A DNA stretch of 64,000 bases from Hyphomicrobiales bacterium (GTDB lineage Bacteria > Pseudomonadota > Alphaproteobacteria > Rhizobiales > Beijerinckiaceae), in the NCBI GenBank assembly GCA_025351165.1, contig JANXWK010000016.1, positions 109,918 to 173,917 on the forward strand. The letters are read 5' to 3'. The notes under the pieces were generated by a model. The model searched no databases. It had not been told where the DNA came from and saw nothing but the letters and a program-made list of their open reading frames with translations. A program made the translations under genes and the position numbers. Shown here in pieces: positions 37,687 to 47,303 of this stretch; position 1 is the stretch's first letter, and each line of letters starts with the position of its first letter.

Positions 37687-39150
37687 ATGAAAAACATCAT
37701 TTCATGTGTAACAACACAATATCCTGCCTACCGTTCTGTTCTTTTATATACATTGAGCATTGCCTTTGGCCGCGGCCTTTCAATTGTTTCCCTTCCTTTT
37801 ATTGCCAGATTTATGCCACCATCCGATTATGCCCGTCTTGATGTTGCAGCCAGTATAATTGAAATCAGCGGTATTTTTGCTTCCTTTGCGTTGGCAGATC
37901 TCCTGTTCCGTTTTGCAGCTTCTGCCAAAACTGATGCAGAACAGCGTAAAGTTGCAGGAGGCATTCTGGGCGTTGGACTTGTCTGTGCTGCCCTCACCCT
38001 GGTTCTTACACAAATCTTTCTGCCTGTTCTGGCTTCACATCTTGCTCTTGGTGTCCATGAACATGTGCTGCGCGCCGGCCTTGCCGCCGCCGCCTGCACA
38101 GGCTTGATTGAGCTGCCCCTTGCCTGGCTACGCATGAAAGACAAGCCCGGCCTTTATCTGACTTTTATTGCAGGACGCTCACTTGCCCAGGTTTGTGCTA
38201 TGCTGGGTGTGCTCTATATGGGTTATGGACCAGAGGGGGTTATACTGGCCAACGCCATTATTGAGACTGTCATTACAGTATATCTTGTTGTGCGCCAGGT
38301 CAGAAGCTTTGGTGTCTACTTTTCACGCCAGATGCTGCGTCATGCTCTTCGCTATTGCCTGCCCATTGTTGGCGGCGGCCTTGCCATGTTTGGTCTTGGC
38401 ACCTGTGATCGGTTTTTTTTGGCTGGAGCAGTCAATCCGCAAACACTTGCGCATTACACATTGGCAGGGAAACTGGCCTTTGCCACCCCCCTCATTATGC
38501 AGCCCTTTTCGCTATGGTGGAATCCAAGACGCATTGCTCTGCTGAACGAACCAGACGGCTTGAAACAGTCAGCAGTGTATGTTGGCTACGGTATGGTTTT
38601 ACTGATTATGGCTGCAATATTTGTAACTGTAAGTGGCACACTGTTCATTTATTTATTTATGCCCACCTCCTACCATGGGGCCATTGCTTTTTTGCCCATG
38701 CTTGTGCTGTTGATTGGTATGAATGAACTTTGTACCCTGCTGAATGTTGGCTCATTCGCAAAATCCCATAGCGGTGAGATTCTGCTGATCAACGGTGCAG
38801 GCGGCCTTGTTGCATTGATTGGCTACATATTTTTGGTGCCAGCTTTCACAATTCATGGAGCCATTTTGGCAACAGGTGCAGGGCATGGGACAAGGCTTCT
38901 TTTATTTGTAATGCTGAGTAGAAAAACAGTGCCAATTACCTATCCGCTGATCCGCTTCTTTGTCATTTTATTGAGTGCCGCTTTGCTACTTTATCTAAGG
39001 CCACCTGTTAATCAAATCGTAATGCAAATACTGTTTTTAATAGCTTCATTGAGCCTGGTTATGATCGCCGCCACACTGTCTGGTCTTGTACCATACTTCA
39101 TCCTGAAAAATAAAAAGATTTTAGGAATACTCAAAAATGCTGACCGCTAA
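37687..39150 (+). CDS. Wzx-type oligosaccharide flippase (polysaccharide biosynthesis protein)
   Basis: 487 residues with about twelve or more hydrophobic helices throughout. The N-terminal region GRGLSIVSLPFIARFMPPSDYARLDVAASI matches the PST/Wzx subgroup of the MOP superfamily, in two adjoining parts. It is expected to flip lipid-linked repeat units across the inner membrane. The acyltransferase gene begins 14 bases before its end. Confidence 0.88.
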   Translation: MKNIISCVTTQYPAYRSVLLYTLSIAFGRGLSIVSLPFIARFMPPSDYARLDVAASIIEISGIFASFALADLLFRFAASAKTDAEQRKVAGGILGVGLVCAALTLVLTQIFLPVLASHLALGVHEHVLRAGLAAAACTGLIELPLAWLRMKDKPGLYLTFIAGRSLAQVCAMLGVLYMGYGPEGVILANAIIETVITVYLVVRQVRSFGVYFSRQMLRHALRYCLPIVGGGLAMFGLGTCDRFFLAGAVNPQTLAHYTLAGKLAFATPLIMQPFSLWWNPRRIALLNEPDGLKQSAVYVGYGMVLLIMAAIFVTVSGTLFIYLFMPTSYHGAIAFLPMLVLLIGMNELCTLLNVGSFAKSHSGEILLINGAGGLVALIGYIFLVPAFTIHGAILATGAGHGTRLLLFVMLSRKTVPITYPLIRFFVILLSAALLLYLRPPVNQIVMQILFLIASLSLVMIAATLSGLVPYFILKNKKILGILKNADR

Positions 39151-39859
39151 ATTCAGGAACTGGGCCAAGTCGCGCCAAAGCCCCATGTCTAGCCTGGTTT
39201 ACAGCACCTTCATTTTCATGCGGCATTTTTCAATACCGGTTATCCCCTTCATCCATTCAGGACTATATCACTTTCATATTGGACTGCGCACATTATGGAA
39301 CAATTTTACGCGGATTTTCTGGTACACACCCCTGTTTCAGTCACGGCTCATTAAACCTGCCAAAGACCTTAACCTTTGGGGCGGAATGCCAGTTTTAATT
39401 GGAAACCTGCGCATCAGCATAGGTGAGGGCTGTATCATATCGGGGCATTCCACTTTGTCGGGCCGTCCTGCCAGCAGCGAAATTCCTCTGCTTATAATTG
39501 GAAATAACGTTGGCATAGGCTGGAACGTCAATATTGCAGTCGGTAAAAAGGTTACCATCGGCAATAATGCGCGTATCTCTGGTGGAAGCTTTATATCAGG
39601 TTACCCAGGCCACCCTGTAAATGCGGAAGATCGTGCAGCCAATAGGCCAGACACCGACGACCAGATTGGTGATATAATCATCGAAGATGATGTTTGGCTG
39701 GCATCAAACGTCACAGTTTCAGCAGGTGTGACCATAGGAAAAGGTACAATTGTAGCAGCAAATAGCGTTGTGACCCGTGATTTACCAGCCTTTGTGTTGG
39801 CAGCAGGGGCACCAGCCATAGTCAAGCGCAGCCTTCTGCCAAAAGACAGCATAAAATGA
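39137..39859 (+). CDS. Hexapeptide-repeat (left-handed beta-helix) acyltransferase
   Basis: 240 residues. The C-terminal two thirds show the hexapeptide pattern ([LIV]-G-x4), e.g. IGNNVGIGWNVNIAVGKKV and IIIEDDVWLASNVTVSAG, and the catalytic-type loop with GYPGHPVN. This is the WcaF/CysE/NodL-like group, which acetylates sugars using acetyl-CoA. A second ATG at 39185 is possible. It probably O- or N-acetylates the exopolysaccharide unit. Confidence 0.88.
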   Translation: MLTAKFRNWAKSRQSPMSSLVYSTFIFMRHFSIPVIPFIHSGLYHFHIGLRTLWNNFTRIFWYTPLFQSRLIKPAKDLNLWGGMPVLIGNLRISIGEGCIISGHSTLSGRPASSEIPLLIIGNNVGIGWNVNIAVGKKVTIGNNARISGGSFISGYPGHPVNAEDRAANRPDTDDQIGDIIIEDDVWLASNVTVSAGVTIGKGTIVAANSVVTRDLPAFVLAAGAPAIVKRSLLPKDSIK

Positions 39860-40986
39860 GCCGTCCACTTATAGTATTTGGAGAAGACTGGGGGCGTCAT
39901 CCAAGTTCAACCCAGCACCTTGTAACGCATCTGTCAGCAACAAGAGATATTATCTGGATTAACTCCATTGGCCTGCGTAGGCCAAAACTAACACTAACAG
40001 ACATAAAAAGGGCGTTTGGCAAAATCAGACAAATGCTGGGATCACCTAGTTCACAGCACTTTAGCCACCCTCTACCTTTGCACATGAGTGTTATCTCACC
40101 ACGCGCCGTTTCTTGGCCTGGCAACAAGCTTGCAGGCAGTTTTAACCGCTTTAGTCTCTTGCGACAAATCAAGGCTGAACTTGAACGTCGCAATCTTTTA
40201 AATCCAATTATCTGGACATCGCTTCCAAGCAGTATTGACGCTATTGAGGCTTTCCCAGATACACCTGTCATCTACTATTGCGGTGATGATTTTGAAGCCC
40301 TTGAAGGCGTAGATCACGTACCAGTCAAGATCATGGAAGATAGGTTAAGTTCAAAGGCCACTCTTATTTTAACAGCCAGTCAAGTTCTGACAAAAAAATT
40401 CCCCACAGAAAAGACATATATTGTGCCTCATGGTGTTGATCTCAACCTTTTTCAGATGCCTGTGCCCCGTCCAGATGATCTGCCAGAACACCCCAGGATT
40501 GCAGGGTTTTACGGAAGCATTTCAGGCTGGATTGATGTTGAGGCAATCGCCAGAACAGCCAGGCTTATGCCAGATTGGCTATTTGTGCTGATAGGTGCAG
40601 TACGCACAAACATTACATGTCTGGACATATTGAAAAACGTAAGGCTTTTGGGTGAAAAGCCACATGGGGAGCTTGCAGCTTACATACAGCACTGGACTGT
40701 ATCTTTACTGCCTTTTAAAAATACACCACAGATACAAGCCTGTAATCCTCTTAAACTACGTGAGTATTTAAGTGTTGGCACACCAATAGTCAGCACTTAT
40801 TTTCAGGCACTGGAGCCTTACGCCAATCTGGTGGAAATTGCGAGCTACAATACTGATTACTGCACACAGATTTTAGCTGCTACAGCAGATACAGCCAGGA
40901 ACAGCCATCGCAGCGCTTCAGTTGCAAATGAGGGCTGGGATCAACGCGCCGCATATGTTGAAGCCTTGATGGAGAAATTTGAATGA
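39856..40986 (+). CDS. GT-B fold glycosyltransferase
   Basis: 376 residues. It starts RPLIVFGEDWGRHPSSTQHLVTHL with a loop like those of membrane-sugar GTs. The middle contains VIYYCGDDFEALEGVDH and IVPHGVDLNLFQMP. The C-terminal half has IAGFYGSISGWIDVEAI and FKNTPQIQACNPLKLREYLSVGTPIV, with the E-containing donor site. It overlaps both neighbours by 4 bases. The sugar specificity is unknown. Confidence 0.85.
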   Translation: MSRPLIVFGEDWGRHPSSTQHLVTHLSATRDIIWINSIGLRRPKLTLTDIKRAFGKIRQMLGSPSSQHFSHPLPLHMSVISPRAVSWPGNKLAGSFNRFSLLRQIKAELERRNLLNPIIWTSLPSSIDAIEAFPDTPVIYYCGDDFEALEGVDHVPVKIMEDRLSSKATLILTASQVLTKKFPTEKTYIVPHGVDLNLFQMPVPRPDDLPEHPRIAGFYGSISGWIDVEAIARTARLMPDWLFVLIGAVRTNITCLDILKNVRLLGEKPHGELAAYIQHWTVSLLPFKNTPQIQACNPLKLREYLSVGTPIVSTYFQALEPYANLVEIASYNTDYCTQILAATADTARNSHRSASVANEGWDQRAAYVEALMEKFE

Positions 40987-43481
40987 TGGATACTGGCTGT
41001 TTCAAATGGTTTTTCTCTCTGCTCTTCAAAAAAAAGAAGAGCCTACCGAAACAGGACGGGGTAAGTGCTGCATTCATAGTCTCGTCGGTCTTGTACTTTA
41101 TTGCCCTCCCCTCCCACGCCATGGATCCAATCTCACTCTCCTCAAAAAATACTTTGCCAATTGATGTTTCAATAGGGTCACTTAAAACCTGCCCATCAAC
41201 ATGTGATGTTGTTATAGAAGGCTTGATCAGTTCAAAACAGCCTGTAACCTTGGTTTTGCGTGTAGATGATACGCAATCAAATGGCTATGCAGGACGTGTA
41301 AATGACGAGCGCGTTTTTGTATCTGGCAAGTTCAAATGGCGCAAATCCCTAAAAAGTCTTAAAACCACAAATGGACGTTTGCTCGATCCAAAAGCACTTA
41401 CACGCATGATTTTGTTTTTGGCAAAAGGAGAGGCAAACATAAACATTACCAATTTTAGAATGGAGGAGGTCGAGCCACTCCCCATGGGTGCAAAGGCTTT
41501 GAGTTTTGGTGGCTGGGACGCTCCTCTTCCATCTGGTTTTGAGCGGGTTCTAGCGGCAGACAAGCGCATTCAGGGGCAACCTTTCATTATAAGGCGCCCT
41601 GCTCCAGATCCACTTGTGTCTGGTGGCCTGCGTGGTCTCAGCAAAATACACATAGACTGGCCAAAGGGGCGTGCACTTGTCTCTTTATGGACAGAAGATG
41701 TGGGCGAATGGGAGCACCTGCCTTTTCCACTGGACCGCAAAATTATTGTTAATGGCAAAGACATTTTAAGAACACAGTTGACACCGCCGCAATGGATTAA
41801 ATCACGTTACCTTGCTGCAAGCGATCAGGAACCTCAAAAAAACACAACACCCTGGCAGGAATTTGGACAGCATAGGGGGGGGCTGGTAAGTGCAGAAGTA
41901 AATGTGGACGATGAAGGCATAAACATTGAACAGCTTGGTGATAGTCCAGCAGCCCTGTTTTTATCAGCTGCTTTAGTAGAGCCAGGAGGTCAAAGGGCAG
42001 CCTTGGATCAAGTCCTTAAAAACCGTGCTCAATGGTATGCAGAAAACTTTGCACTTGGGCCAGAAGAAACGCAAAAACCCGCCAATAGTATTGAGGTTGA
42101 TGCATCCAGTATTCCTGCGCTCAACAAACCAAAGTTGAAACTGGTTCTTGCGCCAAATACCGGTGTGAGAGCTTCAATTTTAGTCAGAACATCGCAGATT
42201 ATCCCTGTACCAGACGCAAAAATTATTCTTCCTGAACAAAACAGCATCACACTTCCCACGCGTGTTTGGGCCGCACAGCGCCAGCTTGATCGCACAAATG
42301 CTGGTTCAAATCTGATGGTTATAAAAGATGAGCGTCTACGCACCCAGCTCCGTAGATTTTCCATTCAGCCTGAACAGCCACGCCGCTACGAAATTTGGAT
42401 TGAGGCTCCAGCAAAAGCACTTTCTGGAACTTTCAGGGGTGAGATCAAAATTGGCGATACTTCAACAAGCGCTGTAGTTGAACTCGAAGTTGAGGTTCTT
42501 GCCATCGAGCTTCCCCCCGTTGCCAAACCCTCTGGTTTTTATCTGGATGAAGCTCCACACCTTATTTGGTTTGCATGGCCAACTGATGCACGGCGTAGAC
42601 AGATTGGGTGCGACCTGGCAGCGCTTAATAGTTTTGGAATTAATGGCAGTGCGCCTGCGCTTTCAACACCTATAAATAATCGCAATGATGATTTTATGCT
42701 GGATGCACAGCTTGCAGCACAAAATGGCAATGTATTTCCGTGGATGGCTTATGCCCCCGCAACCCGTGCCATTCAAGGACAGGGCCTGGAACAGGCAACC
42801 CGCTCCATAAATGATGCTGATAACCGCCTTGTTGCAAAAGGTTTTCAGCGCATGATCTGGAGTGTAGCAGATGAACCAAGCAATCCAGATCTAGCTGCAG
42901 GTGATTTAAGGGGCTGGGTGGAGGCTTTACGCAAAAATGCACCTGGTGTCCAGCTTGCAGCACATTTAAATAGCAAGCCCGACCGCGCGCTTGTGCCTTT
43001 ATTCAATACAGTTATGGTCAATGCAGGTTATGGCATAGACATAAACGACCTGGAGGATATCTGGGCAAAAAAAGTGCAGCCATGGCTTTATAATACAGGT
43101 AAACCTCGTTTTACAGCTGGTTTATGGCTTTGGCGCACGGCTGCCAGACACTATATCCAGTGGCACGCGCGAATGCCTACAGCTGATCCTTTCGATCCAA
43201 CCGATGGGCGCGAAGGTGATGTGCAGATGTTTTACCCAAGCATGGAACTATGCCCTGTCCAGCCTGATATGAATGCTGATATTCTTGCTATGGCTGAGGG
43301 AGTTGTTGATCAACGCTGGCTCTTGTGGTTGGAAAAACGCACCGAACCAGAAGCAAAAAATCTGGAGAACAGTATTAAAGCGCAGCTGAATGCTTCTTTT
43401 GAAACCGTTAGTCAGCTTGATGACAAAACTATGGCACAGATTAGAAGCAGCATTATCAATTTAGCAATAAAACTGAAGTAA
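40983..43481 (+). CDS. GH123/DUF4091-like glycoside hydrolase-fold protein
   Basis: 832 residues. An N-terminal hydrophobic segment (about 25-45) suggests export or a membrane anchor. Beta-rich domains (about 50-520) precede a TIM-barrel-like C-terminal region (about 525-790). That region has FYLDEAPHLIWFAWP, WMAYAPATR, WSVADEPSNPD, NSKPDRALVPLFN and FTAGLWLWRTAARHYIQWHAR. The final part is very like DUF4091 of GH123 N-acetylgalactosaminidases, where an adjacent Asp-Glu pair acts in catalysis; here DE lies in VADEPSN. It may trim or remodel the polymer being exported. It is coupled to the glycosyltransferase upstream by ATGA. Confidence 0.65.
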   Translation: MMDTGCFKWFFSLLFKKKKSLPKQDGVSAAFIVSSVLYFIALPSHAMDPISLSSKNTLPIDVSIGSLKTCPSTCDVVIEGLISSKQPVTLVLRVDDTQSNGYAGRVNDERVFVSGKFKWRKSLKSLKTTNGRLLDPKALTRMILFLAKGEANINITNFRMEEVEPLPMGAKALSFGGWDAPLPSGFERVLAADKRIQGQPFIIRRPAPDPLVSGGLRGLSKIHIDWPKGRALVSLWTEDVGEWEHLPFPLDRKIIVNGKDILRTQLTPPQWIKSRYLAASDQEPQKNTTPWQEFGQHRGGLVSAEVNVDDEGINIEQLGDSPAALFLSAALVEPGGQRAALDQVLKNRAQWYAENFALGPEETQKPANSIEVDASSIPALNKPKLKLVLAPNTGVRASILVRTSQIIPVPDAKIILPEQNSITLPTRVWAAQRQLDRTNAGSNLMVIKDERLRTQLRRFSIQPEQPRRYEIWIEAPAKALSGTFRGEIKIGDTSTSAVVELEVEVLAIELPPVAKPSGFYLDEAPHLIWFAWPTDARRRQIGCDLAALNSFGINGSAPALSTPINNRNDDFMLDAQLAAQNGNVFPWMAYAPATRAIQGQGLEQATRSINDADNRLVAKGFQRMIWSVADEPSNPDLAAGDLRGWVEALRKNAPGVQLAAHLNSKPDRALVPLFNTVMVNAGYGIDINDLEDIWAKKVQPWLYNTGKPRFTAGLWLWRTAARHYIQWHARMPTADPFDPTDGREGDVQMFYPSMELCPVQPDMNADILAMAEGVVDQRWLLWLEKRTEPEAKNLENSIKAQLNASFETVSQLDDKTMAQIRSSIINLAIKLK

Positions 43482-43506
43482 GGTTAATCCATGTAATGGG
43501 TGTATC

Positions 43507-44607
43507 ATGTTTGTGTTGCGTAAATTAACCTTAATAATTCCTGCCATAGCTTTGGCCGCATTCAGCGCAGGCCTGACCAGTTGCTCAATCATCCCATTCC
43601 CCCAAAACTGGAATGCAGCTGAAGAAGAAGAAGCATCTACTGTAAAAACGGCACCTCAATTGCCAAAAATTATGCCAAATACCTCAAAAAATGCATCTTT
43701 GCTACCGTCCTCAAACCGGCTGAGCGGCACAGCAATTGACAATCTTGCACAGCAGGCACGTGACACCAAGCTAAAGCTCCTAGCCAATGCCCAGCTTGCA
43801 GATCTTGAAGATGAAAATAGTGAGTTTTCAAAATCCAGCGCAAAAAGCAAAAATTCTGCGCAGCTCATGGCTCAAAATCTACTCAAAGGCCGCAAAGCTC
43901 CAAGTCAAGGTGCTGGCGCAAAAAATGAGACTGAGTCTTTTGTACCCAATGTGCCAAAAACCTATCGCCTTGATGGCCCACAGCAGATGGCGATGAACAC
44001 ACCGCAGAACGTTTATCAGCAAAACTATACTCAGCAAAACTACACTCAGCAAGGGTATTACAACCCACAGATGGGCTATCAAAATCAGGGCTACCCCCCT
44101 AATCCTACCCAGTTTCAACCACCTCCAAATATGGGTCAAAGCGGTTTTATGCCCCCAGATCCCTCTCCCGTGTCACAAAAACCTGGTACAGATCCAAAAG
44201 CCTTGATGGAGGCGGTAGAACGCATGCGCAGCCGCCAGGCCATCCAGCCAACTCGTCAGACACCAAAGGAAGAGCAGACTGGCACACTGGCCTCACAGAA
44301 TAAACAGGCTGATCCACAACCCACAGGTCCACTGACCTTTTTGCAGTTTGAGCGTGGCTCAACGTTACTGAATGCAGCTGGCCAAAAGTCACTGGTCTCC
44401 ATGCTTGCCCCTCATACACGTGCAAAAAAAGCAAAGGTCTATTTGAATGCCGGTTTGGGTGGCGAAGGAGAAGCCTACACAAAATTATTAAACGCTAACC
44501 AGCGTGCACAGGCTATTTCAGAACGTATTCCAGCGCAGTTTGAAGTTATCCGTCGTTTTGACCCAGGCCTTCCTAACGAGTCCGTAAGATTATTTGTTAT
44601 AGAATAA
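43507..44607 (+). CDS. Lipoprotein with degenerate OmpA-like C-terminal domain
   Basis: 366 residues. The lipobox LTSC (Cys26) is followed by a long low-complexity region with Gln/Tyr/Asn/Pro-rich repeats (about 160-235). The C-terminal 95 residues match the OmpA/Pal fold (LQFERGSTLLNAAGQKSL, YTKLLNANQRAQAISERI). The peptidoglycan-binding TD motif is replaced by GLGG, but the later RA is retained. It may tether the export machinery to the cell wall. It is not a normal Pal. Confidence 0.7.
   Translation: MFVLRKLTLIIPAIALAAFSAGLTSCSIIPFPQNWNAAEEEEASTVKTAPQLPKIMPNTSKNASLLPSSNRLSGTAIDNLAQQARDTKLKLLANAQLADLEDENSEFSKSSAKSKNSAQLMAQNLLKGRKAPSQGAGAKNETESFVPNVPKTYRLDGPQQMAMNTPQNVYQQNYTQQNYTQQGYYNPQMGYQNQGYPPNPTQFQPPPNMGQSGFMPPDPSPVSQKPGTDPKALMEAVERMRSRQAIQPTRQTPKEEQTGTLASQNKQADPQPTGPLTFLQFERGSTLLNAAGQKSLVSMLAPHTRAKKAKVYLNAGLGGEGEAYTKLLNANQRAQAISERIPAQFEVIRRFDPGLPNESVRLFVIE
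44017..44061 (+). repeat. 15-bp tandem repeat, about three copies, coding for Gln/Tyr-rich blocks
   Basis: Units at 44017-44031, 44032-44046 and 44047-44061 begin CAGCAAAACTA; the third is diverged. Each encodes a Gln-Asn/Gly-Tyr type pentapeptide, so the repeat stays in frame within the low-complexity part of the lipoprotein. Confidence 0.75.
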
Positions 44608-44619
44608 AGCATCAGCTAG

Positions 44620-44640
44620 TTTCTCCTTATTACGGAGAAA
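44620..44640. repeat. Inverted repeat downstream of the OmpA-like lipoprotein gene
   Basis: TTTCTCC (44620-44626) and GGAGAAA (44634-44640) are perfect inverted arms around a 7-base loop. No T-run follows on either strand, so it is not a standard terminator. It may stabilise the mRNA 3' end or be an operator. Confidence 0.6.
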
Positions 44641-44721
44641 AGGATAAACCAAAAAGCAGATGAGGAACTCAAGTACTTTGAATTTATACTATAAGTCTAG
44701 TTTTAGTAACGTTTAGCTTTT

Positions 44722-44740
44722 CTCTATCACAAGGATAGAG
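44722..44740 (+). promoter_or_regulatory. Hairpin just upstream of the chain-length gene
   Basis: CTCTATC (44722-44728) pairs with GATAGAG (44734-44740) around ACAAG. It ends 22 bases before the ATG at 44763, within what would be the 5' leader, and could affect translation or be an operator. Confidence 0.5.
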
Positions 44741-44762
44741 GGAAATACAATTTAGGACTATT

Positions 44763-46235
44763 ATGATCCGCGAACCTGCCGAAATACTCATGACTCTGCT
44801 TGCTGCTGCTTGGCGGCGCCGCGTCCTTATTTTTTATCCTGCACTAATTTTGCCCTTTATTGCCCTTTTTGCGTCTTTCATCCTGCCCCACACCTATGAG
44901 GCCCGCACAACATTACTTGTGCAGGAGCCATCCAAACTCAATCCATTCCTGAATGATTTATCAGTTGGCCCTAACGTCAAGGATCGAATGCAGGCTTTGG
45001 ATGCTCTCCTTCACAGCGAACATGTTCTGGATCAGGTTTTGCAGGATGTTGGACTTATAAATGCGAGTACACCTGCATTTAACAAATTTGTCATGGTTGA
45101 TCGATTGAAAAAGACTACCAGTGTCCGCTTGATTGGCAGTGATCTGGTGGAAATACGCGTCAGTGACAATAAACCTGGCCAGCTCATGCCCCTGCTTATA
45201 GCTGTAACCAAACGCTTTGTTGACCGCCTTTTATCCCCTGAACAGAGTGCGATTGTTGACAGCCAAGTATTTTTGGATGGTCAGCTTACAACGCGCCGGG
45301 CTTCGCTTGAGCAGGCAGAACGTAACTACTCAGATTTTAAAACCCGTAATGCAGACAAGCTTCCAGCAATTTACGCAGCCAATGTTACGCGGTTGGGTGC
45401 GCTACAGCAGAAACTGGAAGAACGCCAGATGGACCTTGCGGCAGCGGACGCTGCCTTTGAGGATATGCGTGGACGTCTTGCCAGTACAAATCCTGTAATA
45501 GGACGTTTGGAAGAGGCTATCGTAACAACATCCAGTGAGTTAACAGTATTACGCACACGCTACACAGATGAGCATTCAGAAGTACAGACATCAGAACGCA
45601 GGTTAAAACGCCTTCAGGAAGACCGACGAGCTATGGTTGAAGCAAGTCAGTCTTTAAAAGACACCGATCTTGATCGCCTCTGGAACATGGCAGCAGGGTC
45701 TGCAACTAATATTGAGGATGGCTCCTCAAACAGTGCAACCAAAGGCCAGCCAACACTTTTAGTATCTCAGATGGTACGCTTGCAAGAAATGCAGGGTAAA
45801 CGTGTCGCTTTAAAACAGGATGTAGAACAGCTTCATAAAACCCTTGGCGATTTGCAGCACACAATGTCTCAGTTTGCCCCTATTGAACAGGAACAGCAGC
45901 GTCATGAGCGCTCAATTGCTTCGGCACGAGAAACTTACGAGACTTTGCAGAAACGTTTCGAGATGGCACGTGTGACGGGTGCTCTAGGCAAGTTTGAAGC
46001 GCCTGAACGAATTAAAATGATTGACCTTCCCTCTGAACCAACATCTCCTACTGGGCCAGGAGCAATTATTTTCATGCTGGCTGGTTTAATTGGAGGTATT
46101 GGCATGGGAGGCGGCCTGGCGTTTATTGCAGAACTGCTTGATCAACGTATAAGATTAAACTCAGTCTTCACCTATATTGCCGGTGTACCAGTCATTGCGC
46201 GGGTCCCAAGAGCAAAAACGTTAAGATTAGCGTAA
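44763..46235 (+). CDS. Wzz/GNVR-type polysaccharide chain-length determinant protein
   Basis: 490 residues. Membrane helix 1 (about 19-41) precedes the Wzz domain (TYEARTTLLVQEPS) and extensive coiled coil (about 170-390), and membrane helix 2 lies at about 428-452. There is no kinase domain, so it fits the stand-alone PCP-2a class whose kinase is a separate protein. The degenerate P-loop protein at 34.8-35.5 kb is the only candidate. It sets polymer length and bridges to the outer-membrane export protein. It is followed after 4 bases by the deacetylase. Confidence 0.9.
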   Translation: MIREPAEILMTLLAAAWRRRVLIFYPALILPFIALFASFILPHTYEARTTLLVQEPSKLNPFLNDLSVGPNVKDRMQALDALLHSEHVLDQVLQDVGLINASTPAFNKFVMVDRLKKTTSVRLIGSDLVEIRVSDNKPGQLMPLLIAVTKRFVDRLLSPEQSAIVDSQVFLDGQLTTRRASLEQAERNYSDFKTRNADKLPAIYAANVTRLGALQQKLEERQMDLAAADAAFEDMRGRLASTNPVIGRLEEAIVTTSSELTVLRTRYTDEHSEVQTSERRLKRLQEDRRAMVEASQSLKDTDLDRLWNMAAGSATNIEDGSSNSATKGQPTLLVSQMVRLQEMQGKRVALKQDVEQLHKTLGDLQHTMSQFAPIEQEQQRHERSIASARETYETLQKRFEMARVTGALGKFEAPERIKMIDLPSEPTSPTGPGAIIFMLAGLIGGIGMGGGLAFIAELLDQRIRLNSVFTYIAGVPVIARVPRAKTLRLA

Positions 46236-46239
46236 GGCT

Positions 46240-47226
46240 ATGGCAAATGTTTTTTTTAATACCCTTGTATCAGTTATTTTATCTCCCCTCCTTTCCCTTA
46301 TCATAAAAAATCAGGGTATTATACTTTGCCTTCATTCAGTAAAAAAACAGACAGATACATCCCGCACCCTTAGCCGCATGGCTATAACGGATAGTTTTCT
46401 TGAGTGTATGATTTTACATTTTAAACGTCAGAATATTCCCATAATTACTCTTGAAGATGCACTTAAAAAAATTGGGCAGCCAATCACAGGGCCATTTGTC
46501 TCTATAACATTTGATGATGGGTATCGCGACAACTACACAGATGCATACCCTGTTTTTCTAAAGCATAAGGTGCCTTTTACCATTTTTTTGACAACAGGCC
46601 TTATTGATCAAACAATACCCATGTGGTGGGACGCATTGGAAAAAATTATTGATGACAACAATCAACTGAAATTTAAAAATCAGACCCTTAACAATTTAAG
46701 TTCTTCAGAAAAAAATAAAAACTACAGCACCCTCTCCAATATTATGCGCAGCTGCTCGCAGCCTGAAATGATTGAATACCTAAAAAATTTAATCAATGAA
46801 AACGAGACCTCTTTCACATTTCAGTCTACATACGGGCACGCACTTACCTGGGATATGATAAACACAATGCACTCCAGCGGACTTGCCCATTTTGGTGCTC
46901 ATAGTGTAACTCACAGGCTATTTTCAACATTGAGCAAAACAGAACTTTATACAGAAATTGCAGTTTCGAAACAACGTATTGAAGCAGAGACTGGAATAGA
47001 ATTACAGTATTTTGCCTATCCATTTGGTCAACCAGATGAAATTGGAGTAGACGCACCAGAATTGACAGAGAATTTAGATTTCAGAGCCGCTTTTACAACA
47101 ACACGTAAAGCTCTCAACAGACATATATTAGATAACATGTATACTATACCAAGAGTTATGATAGGCCGTGGCTCACAAAATATACTTAAGCTTCAAGTAA
47201 ATTTAAGTTGCTTGACAACAGACTGA
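46240..47226 (+). CDS. NodB-homology polysaccharide deacetylase
   Basis: 328 residues. A hydrophobic N-terminal segment (about 8-30) is followed by motif 1 SITFDDGYRDN, where the catalytic base and metal Asp lie. Motif 2 is FGAHSVTHRLFS with the two metal-binding histidines, and the later block is FAYPFGQ. It removes acetyl groups from amino sugars (family CE4). Its place suggests modification of the exopolysaccharide after synthesis or during export. Confidence 0.9.
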   Translation: MANVFFNTLVSVILSPLLSLIIKNQGIILCLHSVKKQTDTSRTLSRMAITDSFLECMILHFKRQNIPIITLEDALKKIGQPITGPFVSITFDDGYRDNYTDAYPVFLKHKVPFTIFLTTGLIDQTIPMWWDALEKIIDDNNQLKFKNQTLNNLSSSEKNKNYSTLSNIMRSCSQPEMIEYLKNLINENETSFTFQSTYGHALTWDMINTMHSSGLAHFGAHSVTHRLFSTLSKTELYTEIAVSKQRIEAETGIELQYFAYPFGQPDEIGVDAPELTENLDFRAAFTTTRKALNRHILDNMYTIPRVMIGRGSQNILKLQVNLSCLTTD

Positions 47227-47303
47227 AATCATACAAACTACAGTCTATTATACAGTGTTTTATATTTATAAATTTTTAATGTTTATTTTGGTGAGGATTT
47301 ATT

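Noticed and set aside
43507..44607. Annotation of the OmpA-like lipoprotein as Pal
   Set aside because: It is more than twice the length of Pal, has a low-complexity centre and lacks the peptidoglycan-binding Asp motif.
44620..44640. Intrinsic terminator after the OmpA-like lipoprotein gene
   Set aside because: The inverted repeat is perfect but neither strand has a T-run after it.
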